This document shows, piece after piece, positions 1 through 9,350 of a DNA stretch of 25,000 bases (position 1 is the stretch's first letter; each line of letters starts with the position of its first letter). The notes under the pieces were generated by a model. It was not told the DNA's origin. It made no database searches and saw only the letters and a list, made by a program, of their open reading frames with translations. Made by a program: the position numbers and the translations under genes. Source of the DNA: Chrysomallon squamiferum (lineage: Eukaryota; Mollusca; Gastropoda; Neomphalida; Peltospiridae); the NCBI GenBank assembly GCA_012295275.1, contig CM022679.1, positions 30,235,154-30,260,153 of the forward strand, written 5' to 3'.

Positions 1-31
1 ATTGTAGGAATTTATTTATAAAGAAACGTTT

Positions 32-64
<33 letters not shown>

Positions 65-134
65 GTCATTATTATTATTATTATTTACTTACAAACTAAC
101 TTGTCTATTAGTTTCTCTTTTTTTTTTTTTTTTT

Positions 135-171
<37 letters not shown>

Positions 172-180
172 GTTAAAAAT
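1..180. repeat. Simple-repeat cluster: (ATC)n, (ATT)n, poly-T
   Basis: Three adjacent low-complexity tracts are visible: a TCA/ATC trinucleotide run at about 33-63, an ATT run at about 67-86, and a nearly pure T tract at about 118-166. No coding potential is visible. The following stretch to about 780 holds a (GT)n-(GA)n compound microsatellite at about 377-420 and otherwise nothing I recognise. Confidence 0.9.
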
Positions 181-374
181 AAATAAATAAAAACACAACC
201 AGTATCATCTAAACGATTGTTTCCAACACAGTGGCGCCTTACATAGTTATAATATCAGTAAACTGAAACAGCGGATGCAAGTGGACAATTATTTAATAAA
301 CTGCCTAATTCCTTTTTGAACCACTGTTCAAAACAGCGAGATTCTGGTTACAGTTTAGGTCTGTATATGTGCGT

Positions 375-420
<46 letters not shown>
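375..420. repeat. Compound (GT)n/(GA)n microsatellite
   Basis: A GT dinucleotide run passes directly into a GA run. The flanks (181-370 and 421-780) are unique AT-rich sequence without a supportable gene. Confidence 0.9.
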
Positions 421-779
421 TCTGCGTCCATTACAAAATTTCCTTTAAACAAATTTGTTGTTGAAATCCTTTATTTGTAAGTAAAGCAAAATCCTCGCTT
501 CACACATTGCCCTGAGCTGACAAATGTTTATTGTTAATATTCAATCACTCTTCAGTTGATGTAGTAATAAGTAAGTAGCCCGCCCTAAGAGCATCCTTTA
601 TATTTGTATAAAGCAAATGTATGTCATTTAATGTCTGTATTTTCGTCTGAAAATTACACACACACATGCAAACACGTGTACACAATCAAACAATCACACA
701 GGAATAGATATTAGTTTGTAAGATGTTATTAAACATCTATAAATATCTATCGACATACCTACATATACATATAGCTACA

Positions 780-1145
780 TAAATATATTACATACATACA
801 TAATACATACATACATCCATACATACATCATACATCCATAAATGCATACATGCATTCATCCATACATGCATGCATACATCCATCCATCCATCCATCCATC
901 CATCCATCCATCCATCCATCCATCCATACATACATCCATCCATCCATCCATCCATCATACATCCATACATCCATACATGCATACATCCATACATACATCT
1001 ATACATCCATCATACATACATAATCCATACATGCATACATCCATACGTACATACATACATACATGCATACATCCATCCATCCATCCATCCATACATGCAT
1101 ACATGCATACATACATCCATCCATCCATCCATCCATACATACAGT
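780..1145. repeat. CATA/CATC tetranucleotide array
   Basis: About 365 bp of interspersed CATA and CATC units with occasional CATG. Because the unit is 4 bp and free of stops in several frames, it produces artificial open frames on both strands rich in His, Ile, Pro and Thr (or Met, Asp, Gly and Trp). These are not genes. Confidence 0.95.
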
Positions 1146-1263
1146 GATACAGATGTCGACATGGTTTCACACATACCAAACCAAACGTCACCTCTACATT
1201 CAAGTGCACGTGAAACCGATAGCCACAGTCTAACGTTTCATTCTTTGCGTCACGTGAGTACAG

Positions 1264-1377
1264 CAGGGGTGGTCAAACTGCGGCTCGACGGCCACACCAT
1301 TGCATACCACCCGTCAGGAATTTTCTACGAACAATAAACCCCATAACATTTTTAAATTTATAGTCGTCATTTCAATG

Positions 1378-1410
<33 letters not shown>

Positions 1411-1635
1411 CTCTGCGATAGTTAACTGGTCCCATTAGTGGTGAGGTGTTTGAATGTAATCTTACACTTGTTGATTTAAAAAAAAAAACGGGAAAAAAAA
1501 AAAATATAGATTTCATGTGTATTTTTTTTTTGTTCTTTATGGTCGTTCCTTTTCCACCTTAAAACTCAGTGTGGCCCACTTGTCAGTTTCAAAAACTCAG
1601 TGTGGCCCTTGAGCCAAAATGTTTGCCCACCTCTG
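1264..1635. mobile_element. Probable non-autonomous hAT (Buster-like) DNA transposon
   Basis: The left end starts CAGGGGTGGTCAAAC and the right end finishes GTTTGCCCACCTCTG. Reverse-complemented, the right end reads CAGAGGTGGGCAAAC, so the terminal inverted repeats match at 13 of 15 positions; both ends then share a GGCTC/GAGCC pair slightly further in. Ends of the form CAGRGGTGGNCAAAC are typical of the hAT superfamily. The 8 bp outside each end are GAGTACAG and ATGTACAG (6 of 8 identical, TA at the centre), which fits the nnnTAnnn target duplication described for Buster-type hATs. The interior is about 320 bp with T-rich tracts and no transposase frame, so the copy would depend on a transposase supplied elsewhere. 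Confidence 0.7.
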
Positions 1636-2400
1636 ATGTACAGGGTTGGATTTAATGCGCTTGCCGCCCATAGGCTGAAGAAATTTTACCGCCCCCTCCT
1701 CAAGGCTCAAGCCCCCCCCCACCCTCACCCTTCCCACTTAGTTTATATAATACGAATGGTTTATAACTTATGATCTAGTTGAAAGCAAAAACATGGTTTT
1801 ATATTTATATACATAATGTTTTGTTTATAAATCAAATGTGAAAATACTTTTGTCGTCTGATTGACTTGTCAGACATATTGTCGTCATTTGGGCGGAGTTA
1901 AGTAACCAAGTGACATCATTGGTATGAGTTTTATTTATTTTGTTTTTTGTTTCTTCCTTCTTATTATTTTTTTTTAAACGAGTATGTATATACACTCGTA
2001 TACACACATACGCGCGCGTGCACACACACACACACACACGCACAAACATTCAGACAGTTATGAAGGGAAAATTTTCTCACACATATATACGTAGTAGTAA
2101 TAATACAATTCAACCACATTTGTTCAAGCGTTGTATGCTGCACAATTTGAAAATTATTTAACAAAAATTATATTCGCTTAATATAATAATAATAATAACA
2201 ACAACAACAATAATAAAATTGTTAATATGTGTGTTAACACACACACACGCACACACACACAACCAAAGTAAAAAAAACAGAAACCTCTTATAAACCTCCG
2301 CTTTATAAATAAATTAAAGTAAAAACCTGATATCGGAAAATAGTAACCAATTTCATTCACTACAAACAAGGAAACAGAAACAAAATGTTTATACTTACTC
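1636..2400. other. Gene-free stretch with (AC)n and AAT/ACA repeats
   Basis: No supportable gene. A short C-rich patch lies at about 1668-1730, a (CA)n run within about 2018-2045, AAT/ACA triplets at about 2183-2217 and a second (AC)n run at about 2239-2262. Open frames here are repeat translations. Confidence 0.6.
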
Positions 2401-2404
2401 TTAC

Positions 2405-2690
2405 CGCTCGATTTCTTCGGCCCTTTTGGACTGTCATTTTTTCTGTTGTCGCGCACGTTCGTTCGTCGAGGCGTCGTTGCAGCAAATAACTGCCGCACGA
2501 GACACGACTTTGTTTTGAGCTGTATGTAAATTAGGGGAAGCCCGTTCCGGGAATCTCCTGTCATTTCCGCGAATAGCCTCGATCTGGATATGCGCACTGC
2601 GTCTGCTTACCGGCAAACACCGATAGATAGCAGAGCGGTTCGTTTGATAACGAAAGCTTTCGTTTGCTTTTGCTAAATTATTCAACCGAA
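2405..2690 (-). promoter_or_regulatory. Candidate promoter/first exon of an unidentified minus-strand gene
   Basis: This roughly 280-bp island is visibly richer in G+C and CpG than anything around it (many CG dinucleotides between about 2400 and 2640). Read on the minus strand it ends in a strong splice donor, GCG|GTAAGAG, at 2405/2404. An ATG at 2437 opens a short frame of 11 codons to that donor (MTVQKGRRNRA), in phase 0. Another frame, also open to the donor, is basic and rich in Lys, Ser and Pro. I see no partner acceptor exon to the left, so the gene would have to continue beyond position 1 or the donor is unused. A decayed element could look similar. Confidence 0.3.
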
Positions 2691-2720
2691 TGAAATGTTA
2701 CCTCGATGAGACATGACTAA

Positions 2721-2733
2721 AAATAATAATAAT

Positions 2734-2780
<47 letters not shown>
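2721..2780. repeat. Compound (AAT)n/(GA)n microsatellite
   Basis: AAT triplets pass into about 21 GA units (2739-2780). From here to about 3080 there is unique AT-rich sequence in which I see no gene. Confidence 0.95.
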
Positions 2781-2784
<4 letters not shown>

Positions 2785-3082
2785 AGTTTCACTAATTAAA
2801 GATTTTATTAACTACAGTGGTAGTAGGGACACCTGATCGGCCGAGAAAAAAGTGTTTATAAAAAAAATTAAAAATATGTTAGAAATGATGCTGAATGTTA
2901 CGTATCACATGGTTTGAACTGGCAGTATCTGGAAGGCTTGTTTTGATTCGACAAAACCAACACTCCCTGTATGCACTTTGCAGAGCAGAGTAAGTGGGGT
3001 TGATCCTTTTCCATTCAACCTCATCTACAGACAAAAGGAAAAATAAAAATAAAAAATAATGTGTAGTGTATTCATTTCTGCA

Positions 3083-3210
3083 TCAGTATACACAAACGTT
3101 ATATGCATAGTGCTTATACTTTTGAAATGGCACCAGCAACTTTTTCTTTGACTGCATCAACCATTCAAATTGAGCTGCCGTTTTGCGTTTGGTATCTTCT
3201 TCTTCTGATC

Positions 3211-3248
<38 letters not shown>

Positions 3249-3376
3249 TCTCTCTTTGCCCTTTCTTCCTCCTTCCTCTTCTTCTCTGCCAACTCTTCTT
3301 CATACCTCTTGACACTTTCTTCTTCTGTCAGTGCCTCGGCATACCTCGTTCTCTTGATTTTTTTGAAGTTTGACAA
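3083..3376 (-). pseudogene. Lys/Glu-rich coiled-coil fragment, possibly transposon- or gene-derived
   Basis: A minus-strand frame of about 97 codons is dominated by Glu, Lys and Arg in heptad-like order (EEELAEKKRKEEERAKRE), then a run of Lys codons made by a poly-A/T tract of about 33 bp (3213-3245), then a less repetitive tail that includes AAQFEWLMQSKKKLLVPFQ. The frame is open on both sides of the homopolymer, and the tail does not look like simple repeat translation. No upstream exon or complete domain is visible. It could be an exon of an unrecognised gene, or the remnant of a transposase C-terminus, since pogo/Tigger-type transposases can end in similar charged tails. I cannot assign it. 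Confidence 0.25.
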
Positions 3377-3740
3377 CCTGCCCCACCAGATGGACCGTGG
3401 ACTTTCAACTGATTCGGTGATCTTAAATAAAACTCAGAATGGACTGTCTCAGTGCCAAAACTATTGATTTCACCACTACACATGAGGGCCAGATTTACCC
3501 AAAGTGGTGGAGTAAAATAAAACACAAACTCTTAGCCTAATTACCACTTATTAATCAAGTTTCTTCTGCTGAACTTAATAACTGAATTTATGTTTACCTG
3601 TTATAAGATACCACTAACCTTATGTCTATAGAACCAACATGTGTAATTGGCTGATTACCTACATCCTTTGTTCTAACGAGAGACAGGAAGGTCCTAATTA
3701 TATCACCCAAGTTCCAGGAGTCTGAACAGAGCAGTATAGA

Positions 3741-3781
3741 GGCTGTAAGTTATTATACAGCCTGGGGGACAGAAATGTCCC
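3741..3781. other. Two adjacent short inverted repeats
   Basis: GGCTGTA (3741-3747) pairs with TACAGCC (3756-3762) across an 8-base loop. Four bases later, GGGACA (3766-3771) pairs with TGTCCC (3776-3781) across 4 bases. The patch is more GC-rich than its surroundings and could be a piece of an old mobile element. No gene is visible in 3530-4080. Confidence 0.4.
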
Positions 3782-4079
3782 TGGGTCGGACTTACCTCAC
3801 CCCACCCTATAAAGTATGTTTATGTTTTTTTTTTGTGGGTTTTTTTAAAATATAGCATATGAAGCCCAAATAGAGCACCACTTTTCTACCTCAGATGTGT
3901 AGCATATTGTCCATTACTGACATATTAGCAACTTCAGGAAAGCTAATACAATTTTTTTTCTTCAGTTTTGTCGATGTTTTCCCGCTCAGTTCACAGACAT
4001 CTGTTACATGAACACACACGTCAGACGTTTATAAATAAAAGAATGACTAAATGAATTAATTCTGGGATTTTTTCTTTCG

Positions 4080-4340
4080 TCACCGAAATTATTTATTTAA
4101 TTATTTTTAATTTCTTATTAATTTTTTTTTATTTTTATTTTTATTTTTTTAGTTTCTTATTTTATTTTATTTTTTTTTTAAATTCGTTTGTTTGTTTCTT
4201 ATTTATTTATTTTTTTAATTTCTTATTTATTTTTTTAATTTTATTATTTTATATAAATTAAATTTATTATTATTATTATTATTTTAATTTCTTTATTTAT
4301 TTCTTATTTATTTATTTATTTATTTATTTATTAACAAACT
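4080..4340. repeat. T-rich ATTT/TTTA low-complexity tract
   Basis: About 260 bp composed almost only of T and A in imperfect TTTA, TTAT and ATT units. No gene. Confidence 0.85.
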
Positions 4341-4409
4341 AATTAAATATTAATTCAGCTATTTCCCTAGTATGGGTTCTTTAAGGTTTTGATCGTATGT
4401 GCGCTTACA

Positions 4410-4745
4410 GAAACAGACGTACAGAGACAGTTAGTAAAAGAAACAGACGTACAGAGACAGTAAATGAAACAGACGTACAGAGACAGTTAGTAAAAGAAAC
4501 AGACGTACAGACAGGAAAAGAAACAGACGTACAGAGACAGTAAAAGAAACAGACGTACAGACAGGAAAAGAAACAGACGTACAGAGACAGTAAAAGAAAC
4601 AGACGTACAGAGACAGTTAGTAAAAGAAACAGACGTACAGAGACAGTAAAAGAAACAGACGTACAGACAGGAAAAGAAACAGACGTACAGAGACAGTAAA
4701 AGAAACAGACGTACAGAGACAGTTAGTAAAAGAAACAGACGTCAG
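4410..4745. repeat. Minisatellite built from three unit variants (30, 26 and 24 bp)
   Basis: Twelve full units and one truncated unit all begin GAAACAGACGTACAG. Three variants are recognisable: A (30 bp, ending GACAGTTAGTAAAA), B (26 bp, ending GACAGTAAAA) and C (24 bp, ending ACAGGAAAA). They are arranged A-B-A-C-B-C-B-A-B-C-B-A, and the sum of unit lengths (322 bp) exactly spans 4410-4731. The thirteenth unit breaks off after GAAACAGACGT. Copies of one type are nearly identical, so the array is young or homogenised. The longest open frame crossing it on the minus strand is a repeat translation. Confidence 0.95.
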
Positions 4746-5198
4746 TCGCTCATAGTAACAGACGCAGATGCATGCACGGCTGATTTGTCTCGCAAACACA
4801 AAATAATATCTTTTTTTAATATTTTTTTTTAAATTTATGCCATACGGTAAACAAGGTATTTCCAGTAAAAAATTACATATAATCTATTTTTGGTGTTTTG
4901 TGACCTTCGTTTTGCACGTAGACAAAAAAAAGTCGTCTAACCAAGATTAACCGTAGTGGGATTTCCAGCAATTTCTGACTAACCGTTGACACGTCGATGA
5001 CTTTCAGGAAAACATTGAGCATGCGCAAGGCTTTCGAGTGCATCCACTGTTTCATTGGTAACATAAACCAGACATGATGAACCACTGATTAAATTCCTTT
5101 CACACGATTGCAAAAAATAAAAAATAAAAAATCGAAAAAAAAAAGGAAGAAAGATAAAATCGGATCCAAACATACCCGCATACAACAATAAAGATATC

Positions 5199-5207
5199 TT
5201 GTTGTTG

Positions 5208-5250
<43 letters not shown>

Positions 5251-5390
5251 TATTGTTGTTGTTGTTTTTGTCGTCATTATTGTTGTTGCTGCTGCTGCTT
5301 TAATTTTGCTTATGCTACTGCTACTACTTCTGCTATTACTACGAATAACAACAACAACAACAATAATAATATTGTTATTGTTATAATTAT
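5199..5390. repeat. Cluster of TTG, TTA, TGC and ACA triplet repeats
   Basis: TTG units, about 13 TTA units, then TTG, TGC and CTA-type triplets, followed by AAC/AAT triplets to about 5390. All apparent open frames here are homopolymeric. Confidence 0.85.
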
Positions 5391-6000
5391 TATACTTTTT
5401 ACATTATCAAAGCTAATCGTAAAGTTTATAAAGACAATAATAAATCAGACTTCTTTTTATTTGTTTTATTTATTATGTTTTGTTTTTTAAATATTAAGAA
5501 TTAAAAACTAAAACTTACCTCAGAGTTTTTAAAGTGCATGGATGGACATTCGTGTAATCCTAACGTTGGTGCAAACTAAATATTCCTCGCAGCGAATGAA
5601 AAATGCACATTAAGAAAAGAATATTTTTCAGTGTTCAAGCTGACGAAAGAAATTTAACGAAATCTGCATCACAGGTTAATGAACATAACACATCCAGGCG
5701 GGTTCTAGCATTTTAAATCCATTCCGAATGGTAACACTGTTTTAGGTGAATAACGAAAATAGGTCCTTCAGCTTCACTCCAACTATCAATATTTTCTAGA
5801 AATAAATTACTTTTGTTTCGGTTTTAAAACTATGGCCTAAAATATTCGTGATTTCTTCTAAGTGGGAGTAGTTTCAGTTTTTGTTTTAACTACAGAAAGT
5901 AGAGAGTTAGGATTTTATTCTTAATCTATTCTTTTGAACAGGAGGCACAATATGGTTCATGTTTTGTGTAAGTGTAATTTTAATTTTTTGCATTTTATTT

Positions 6001-6032
<32 letters not shown>

Positions 6033-6850
6033 GATATACATTACTTTATCATTATTGAAAATCAAAATTGTACCAGTGATTTCTTAAATATTTATTTATT
6101 CATTTATTTATTTATTTTTTATTTGTTTGTTTGTTTGTTTATTTATAAATAACAAACTTCAAATAAATAAACAGAATTGTTTATTTTATTTATTTTTTTA
6201 AAATACATTTGGTGAAAAAAAAAAAGGTTTCTTTATGCTTATACATTCTAAATAAATGAAAAAGAAGAGATGTCAACGTTTAAATTAAACTTTTTCAAGT
6301 TTATAAATAAATAAATAAATATTTAAACAACAACAACAACAAAGAAATAATAAAATTATAATAATTATAATAATTAATAAATACATGTATGTATGTATGC
6401 TTGCTTTAAAAATGAATGAAATTAAATCGGTTAAAATGGTAAAAATTAACTTAAAAAATTATATATATATATATATATATGTATGTATTTATGGATATTC
6501 ATATGTATGCATGTATGTATAATGCAAAACCATAAATAAATATATAAAATAAAATAAAATAAAATAATGAACTTAAAATTGAATAATAAAAAAAATCTTT
6601 TTAAGACGGTTTATACTGTTAAAAATTCAAAACTAATGCAAGAAAAATGATGCAAGTAATAACAGACAGAAAGATAAACAGATAGACAAACAGAGAGAGA
6701 CATACAGACAGACAGATGGAATATATTTTTAAAATATTGGGGGTGTTTTTTGTGGTTTCTTGGTGGGTTTAAAATGTTTTATTATTTTTATAGCAATATA
6801 TTTACAACGGTGATTAGGATTATTATGCAAATACTGACAATGATAATGGT
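5391..6850. other. Gene-free AT-rich stretch
   Basis: No supportable gene apart from the donor noted at 5519. Contents: an (AC)n run at about 6006-6032, TTTA/TTTG tracts at about 6090-6150, an (AT)n run at about 6462-6481, and a purine-rich GACA/GATA tract at about 6661-6718. Confidence 0.6.
5519..5760 (-). promoter_or_regulatory. Orphan strong splice donor with a complex upstream segment (minus strand)
   Basis: On the minus strand CTCTGAG|GTAAGTTTT at 5519/5518 is a near-consensus donor. The roughly 240 bp upstream of it (5519-5760) is complex sequence with several CpGs and no long frame, as expected of a 5' untranslated exon. No matching acceptor exon could be confirmed downstream, although 4900-5090 also contains non-repetitive sequence. 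This may be a real non-coding first exon or chance. Confidence 0.2.
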
Positions 6851-6851
6851 G

Positions 6852-6909
<58 letters not shown>
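6852..6909. repeat. (ATT)n microsatellite
   Basis: About 19 uninterrupted ATT units, translated as poly-Ile on one strand and poly-Asn on the other, with no gene. Confidence 0.95.
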
Positions 6910-6910
<1 letters not shown>

Positions 6911-7239
6911 AGCGATACATAGGGTGCATTTCTTTTGTTAATTAATTAATTAATTTATTTATTTATTTATAATGTTATATCATTTCAATACAATTTCCGC
7001 CCGCATAAACAGCCATACTTGACATAAGTTTATTCAAGCGATTTTCCACGAAGTCTAAAATTGTGTTAACGCCATATATGTATATATGTGTATATGCATG
7101 GATTGAAATGCATTTCAAAGAAAAGCTTTATGCGACCGCAGAAAAACACTTCCACGAAATTTGATAGCCGATTTCGTCCTTTTCAGCGAACAGTGTAGAT
7201 ATGCGATTAGCTACGACGGGACCGTTGTGTCAATATAAT

Positions 7240-7460
7240 AAAAACAACAACAACTACTACTACTACAGCAGTAACAGTAATGATAATGATAATTATTATG
7301 ATGAAAATAATTACAACAACAATTATAATGATGATTAATTATGATGATAATAATAATGATGATAATTATCATTATGACGATGATTATGACAGTAACAGCT
7401 ACAACAACTGTATCGATTACAGTGATAATTATAATGACAATAATAATATTGCTGTTTTCG
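7240..7460. repeat. Degenerate ACA/AAT/GAT triplet cluster
   Basis: A 220-bp block of imperfect triplets (AAC, CTA, GAT, AAT). Frames open across it on both strands encode only Ile/Met/Asp/Asn/Thr mixtures and are not genes. Around it, 6910-7240 and 7460-7800 are unique AT-rich sequence without a recognisable feature. Confidence 0.8.
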
Positions 7461-7810
7461 GACAGACTGTTCACGCACGTGTACAATGGCGATTGTGATC
7501 CGTTAAAATGTCGAAGCGACATTTTTAACAACAATAAAGATAAACAACAAGCATTGTTTTAATATTACTACGTCATCGTTTGTTATACAACGAGTATTTT
7601 GACGGAGTTAAACGAAGTGTTAGAGGTTTGCCTAATATACAGGAATTTAACATAAATTATTTTCCAAAGAAGTAGCCAAAAAAAAAATATACGTAAAAAT
7701 GCTTTACAATATATTGACGTTTGATGTGTTATTTTTCTTGGTAAAATGAATTTTAAAATGCGACTTATACAATATGAATTTATTTATTCCTATATTTATT
7801 TTTTTATTTT

Positions 7811-7837
7811 AGTTTAGTTTAGTTTAGTTTAGTTTAG

Positions 7838-7868
<31 letters not shown>

Positions 7869-7906
7869 TATTTGTTTGTTTGTTTGTTTGTTTGTTTGTT
7901 TGTTTA
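7811..7906. repeat. (AGTTT)n pentamer array followed by (TTTG)n
   Basis: About 11 AGTTT units (7811-7865) pass into about nine TTTG units. This array opens the larger degenerate repeat block that follows. Confidence 0.95.
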
Positions 7907-9224
7907 TAAAATAATAAACTTGAAATAAATGAAAAGAAAAAACAAAAAGTTTTTAATCTATAAATTCTAAATTATTTATTTACTTATTTATTTATTTGTT
8001 TGGTTGTTTGTTTATAAAATAATAACCTTGAAATAATTGAAAAGAAAAAACAAGAAGATTTTAGTCCATAAATTCTAAATTATTTATTTATTTATTTATT
8101 TAGTTGTTTAGTTTGTTTGTTTGTTTTATTAATTTATTTTCGTTCGATTTTAATTTAATTTTAGCTTAGTTTATTTTACTTCATTTATTTAAATTAATTA
8201 ATTTATTTCTTATTTCTATTCTATTTATTTATAAAATAATAAACTTGAAATAAATTCAAATGTTTTTAAAAAAAACAATTTTGAATAAAAAAAGGTTTTA
8301 ATCTATAGATTCTAAATTATTTATTTAGTTATTTAGTTAGTTTGATTTTTTGTTTGTTTTATTGTTTTTATTTTAGTTCGATTTTAATTTGGTTTTAGTT
8401 TAGTTTAGTTTAATTTATTTCATTTCATTTATTTAAATTAATTAATTTCTTTCTTTCTTATTTTTTTATTTTATTTGTTTATTTATTTATTTATTTATAA
8501 AATAATAAACTTGAAATAAATAAAAATATTATAATTTTTTTTTTTAAATGTTCTAAATCTATTGATTCGTAAATATTTCTTTCTTTCTTTCTTTCTTTCT
8601 TTATTTATTAGTTAGTTATTTAATTAGCTAGTTAGTTTAATTGTTTGTTTGTTTTATTTTCTTATTTTAGTTCGATTTTAATTTGTTAGTCGTTTGGTTT
8701 AGTTTAGTTTATTTCATTTATTTAAATTAATTAATTAATTATTATTATTATTTTTATTATTATTTTTTTTTAAATTTAATTATTTATTTATAAAATAATT
8801 AACTGAAATAAAGAAAAAGAAAAAGGTTTTAAAAACTTCTGCTACTATTACTGTTACCGCTGAAATTGCTGTTACTACTCTACGATAATAATGATGACAA
8901 GTATTATGATAAATAAATAAATAAAAGAAAGAAAGAACAAAATAAAATAAATAAATAAATAAAACTGAATAAAGTAGAGTAATGTAATGAAAAAAAAAAA
9001 ACAACTATTTAATCATTACTTTCTAAATTATTTATTTATTTATTGATTTATTGACTTATTTACATAGTTAATTTGTTTGTTTGCTTGCTTTATTTATTGA
9101 TTTTTTTTATTATTATACTTCGATTGTAATTTAATTTTTGTTTTAGGTGACTTTATTTCATTTATTTAAATTAATTAATTAATTAATTTTTTATTTTATT
9201 ATTTTAATTAATTAATTAATTAAT

Positions 9225-9259
<35 letters not shown>

Positions 9260-9350
9260 TTCATTCATTCATTCATTCATTCATTCATTCATTCATTCAT
9301 TCATTCATTCATTCATTCATTCATTCATTTATTTATTTATTTATTTATTA
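9225..9350. repeat. (TTTA)n-(TTCA)n-(TTTA)n compound microsatellite
   Basis: TTTA units flank about 17 TTCA units (9261-9328). This closes the AT-rich higher-order block. Confidence 0.95.

Larger units (their letters stand above)
7806..9350. repeat. Degenerate AT-rich higher-order repeat block
   Basis: A composite module recurs: a TTTA/TTTG tract, then TTCGATTTTAATTT, then GTTTAGTTTA-type units, then CATTTATTTAAATTAATTAA, then a TTTATAAAATAATAAACTTG segment, then AAATAAA/AAAAGAA and CTATAAATTCTAAATTATTT. The TTCGATTTTAATTT-like landmark appears near 8145, 8379, 8671 and 9118. The TTATAAAATAATAAACTTG landmark appears near 7905, 8013, 8230, 8498 and 8788. Spacing varies from about 110 to 450 bp because the embedded microsatellites expand and contract. 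No coding frame. Confidence 0.75.

Noticed and set aside
788-1337. Several overlapping open frames on both strands (His/Ile/Pro/Thr or Met/Asp/Gly/Trp rich)
   Set aside because: They are translations of the CATA/CATC array. They are open in several frames at once and have no non-repetitive domain.
1825-2164. Open frames of 66-74 codons on both strands
   Set aside because: They consist of (CA)n, (CGCG) and T-rich tract translations such as Val-Cys and Thr-His runs, with no splice or family support.
3766-3781. Palindrome GGGACA-n4-TGTCCC as a steroid-receptor response element
   Set aside because: The half-site spacing is 4 rather than 3 and the half-sites deviate from AGAACA. The adjacent hairpin suggests a structural or element origin.
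4617-4799. Minus-strand frame of 60 codons; also the idea of a CRISPR-like array
   Set aside because: The frame is the minisatellite read in translation. The array has no unique spacers, only three recurrent unit types, and the genome is eukaryotic.
7211-7562. Open frames of 72-107 codons on both strands
   Set aside because: Ile/Met/Asp/Asn/Val runs from degenerate triplet repeats. They are open on both strands over the same bases.
8780-9004. Minus-strand Phe/Tyr/Leu-rich frame resembling membrane segments
   Set aside because: Produced by AAAT/AAAG runs. The hydrophobicity is a by-product of T-rich codons.
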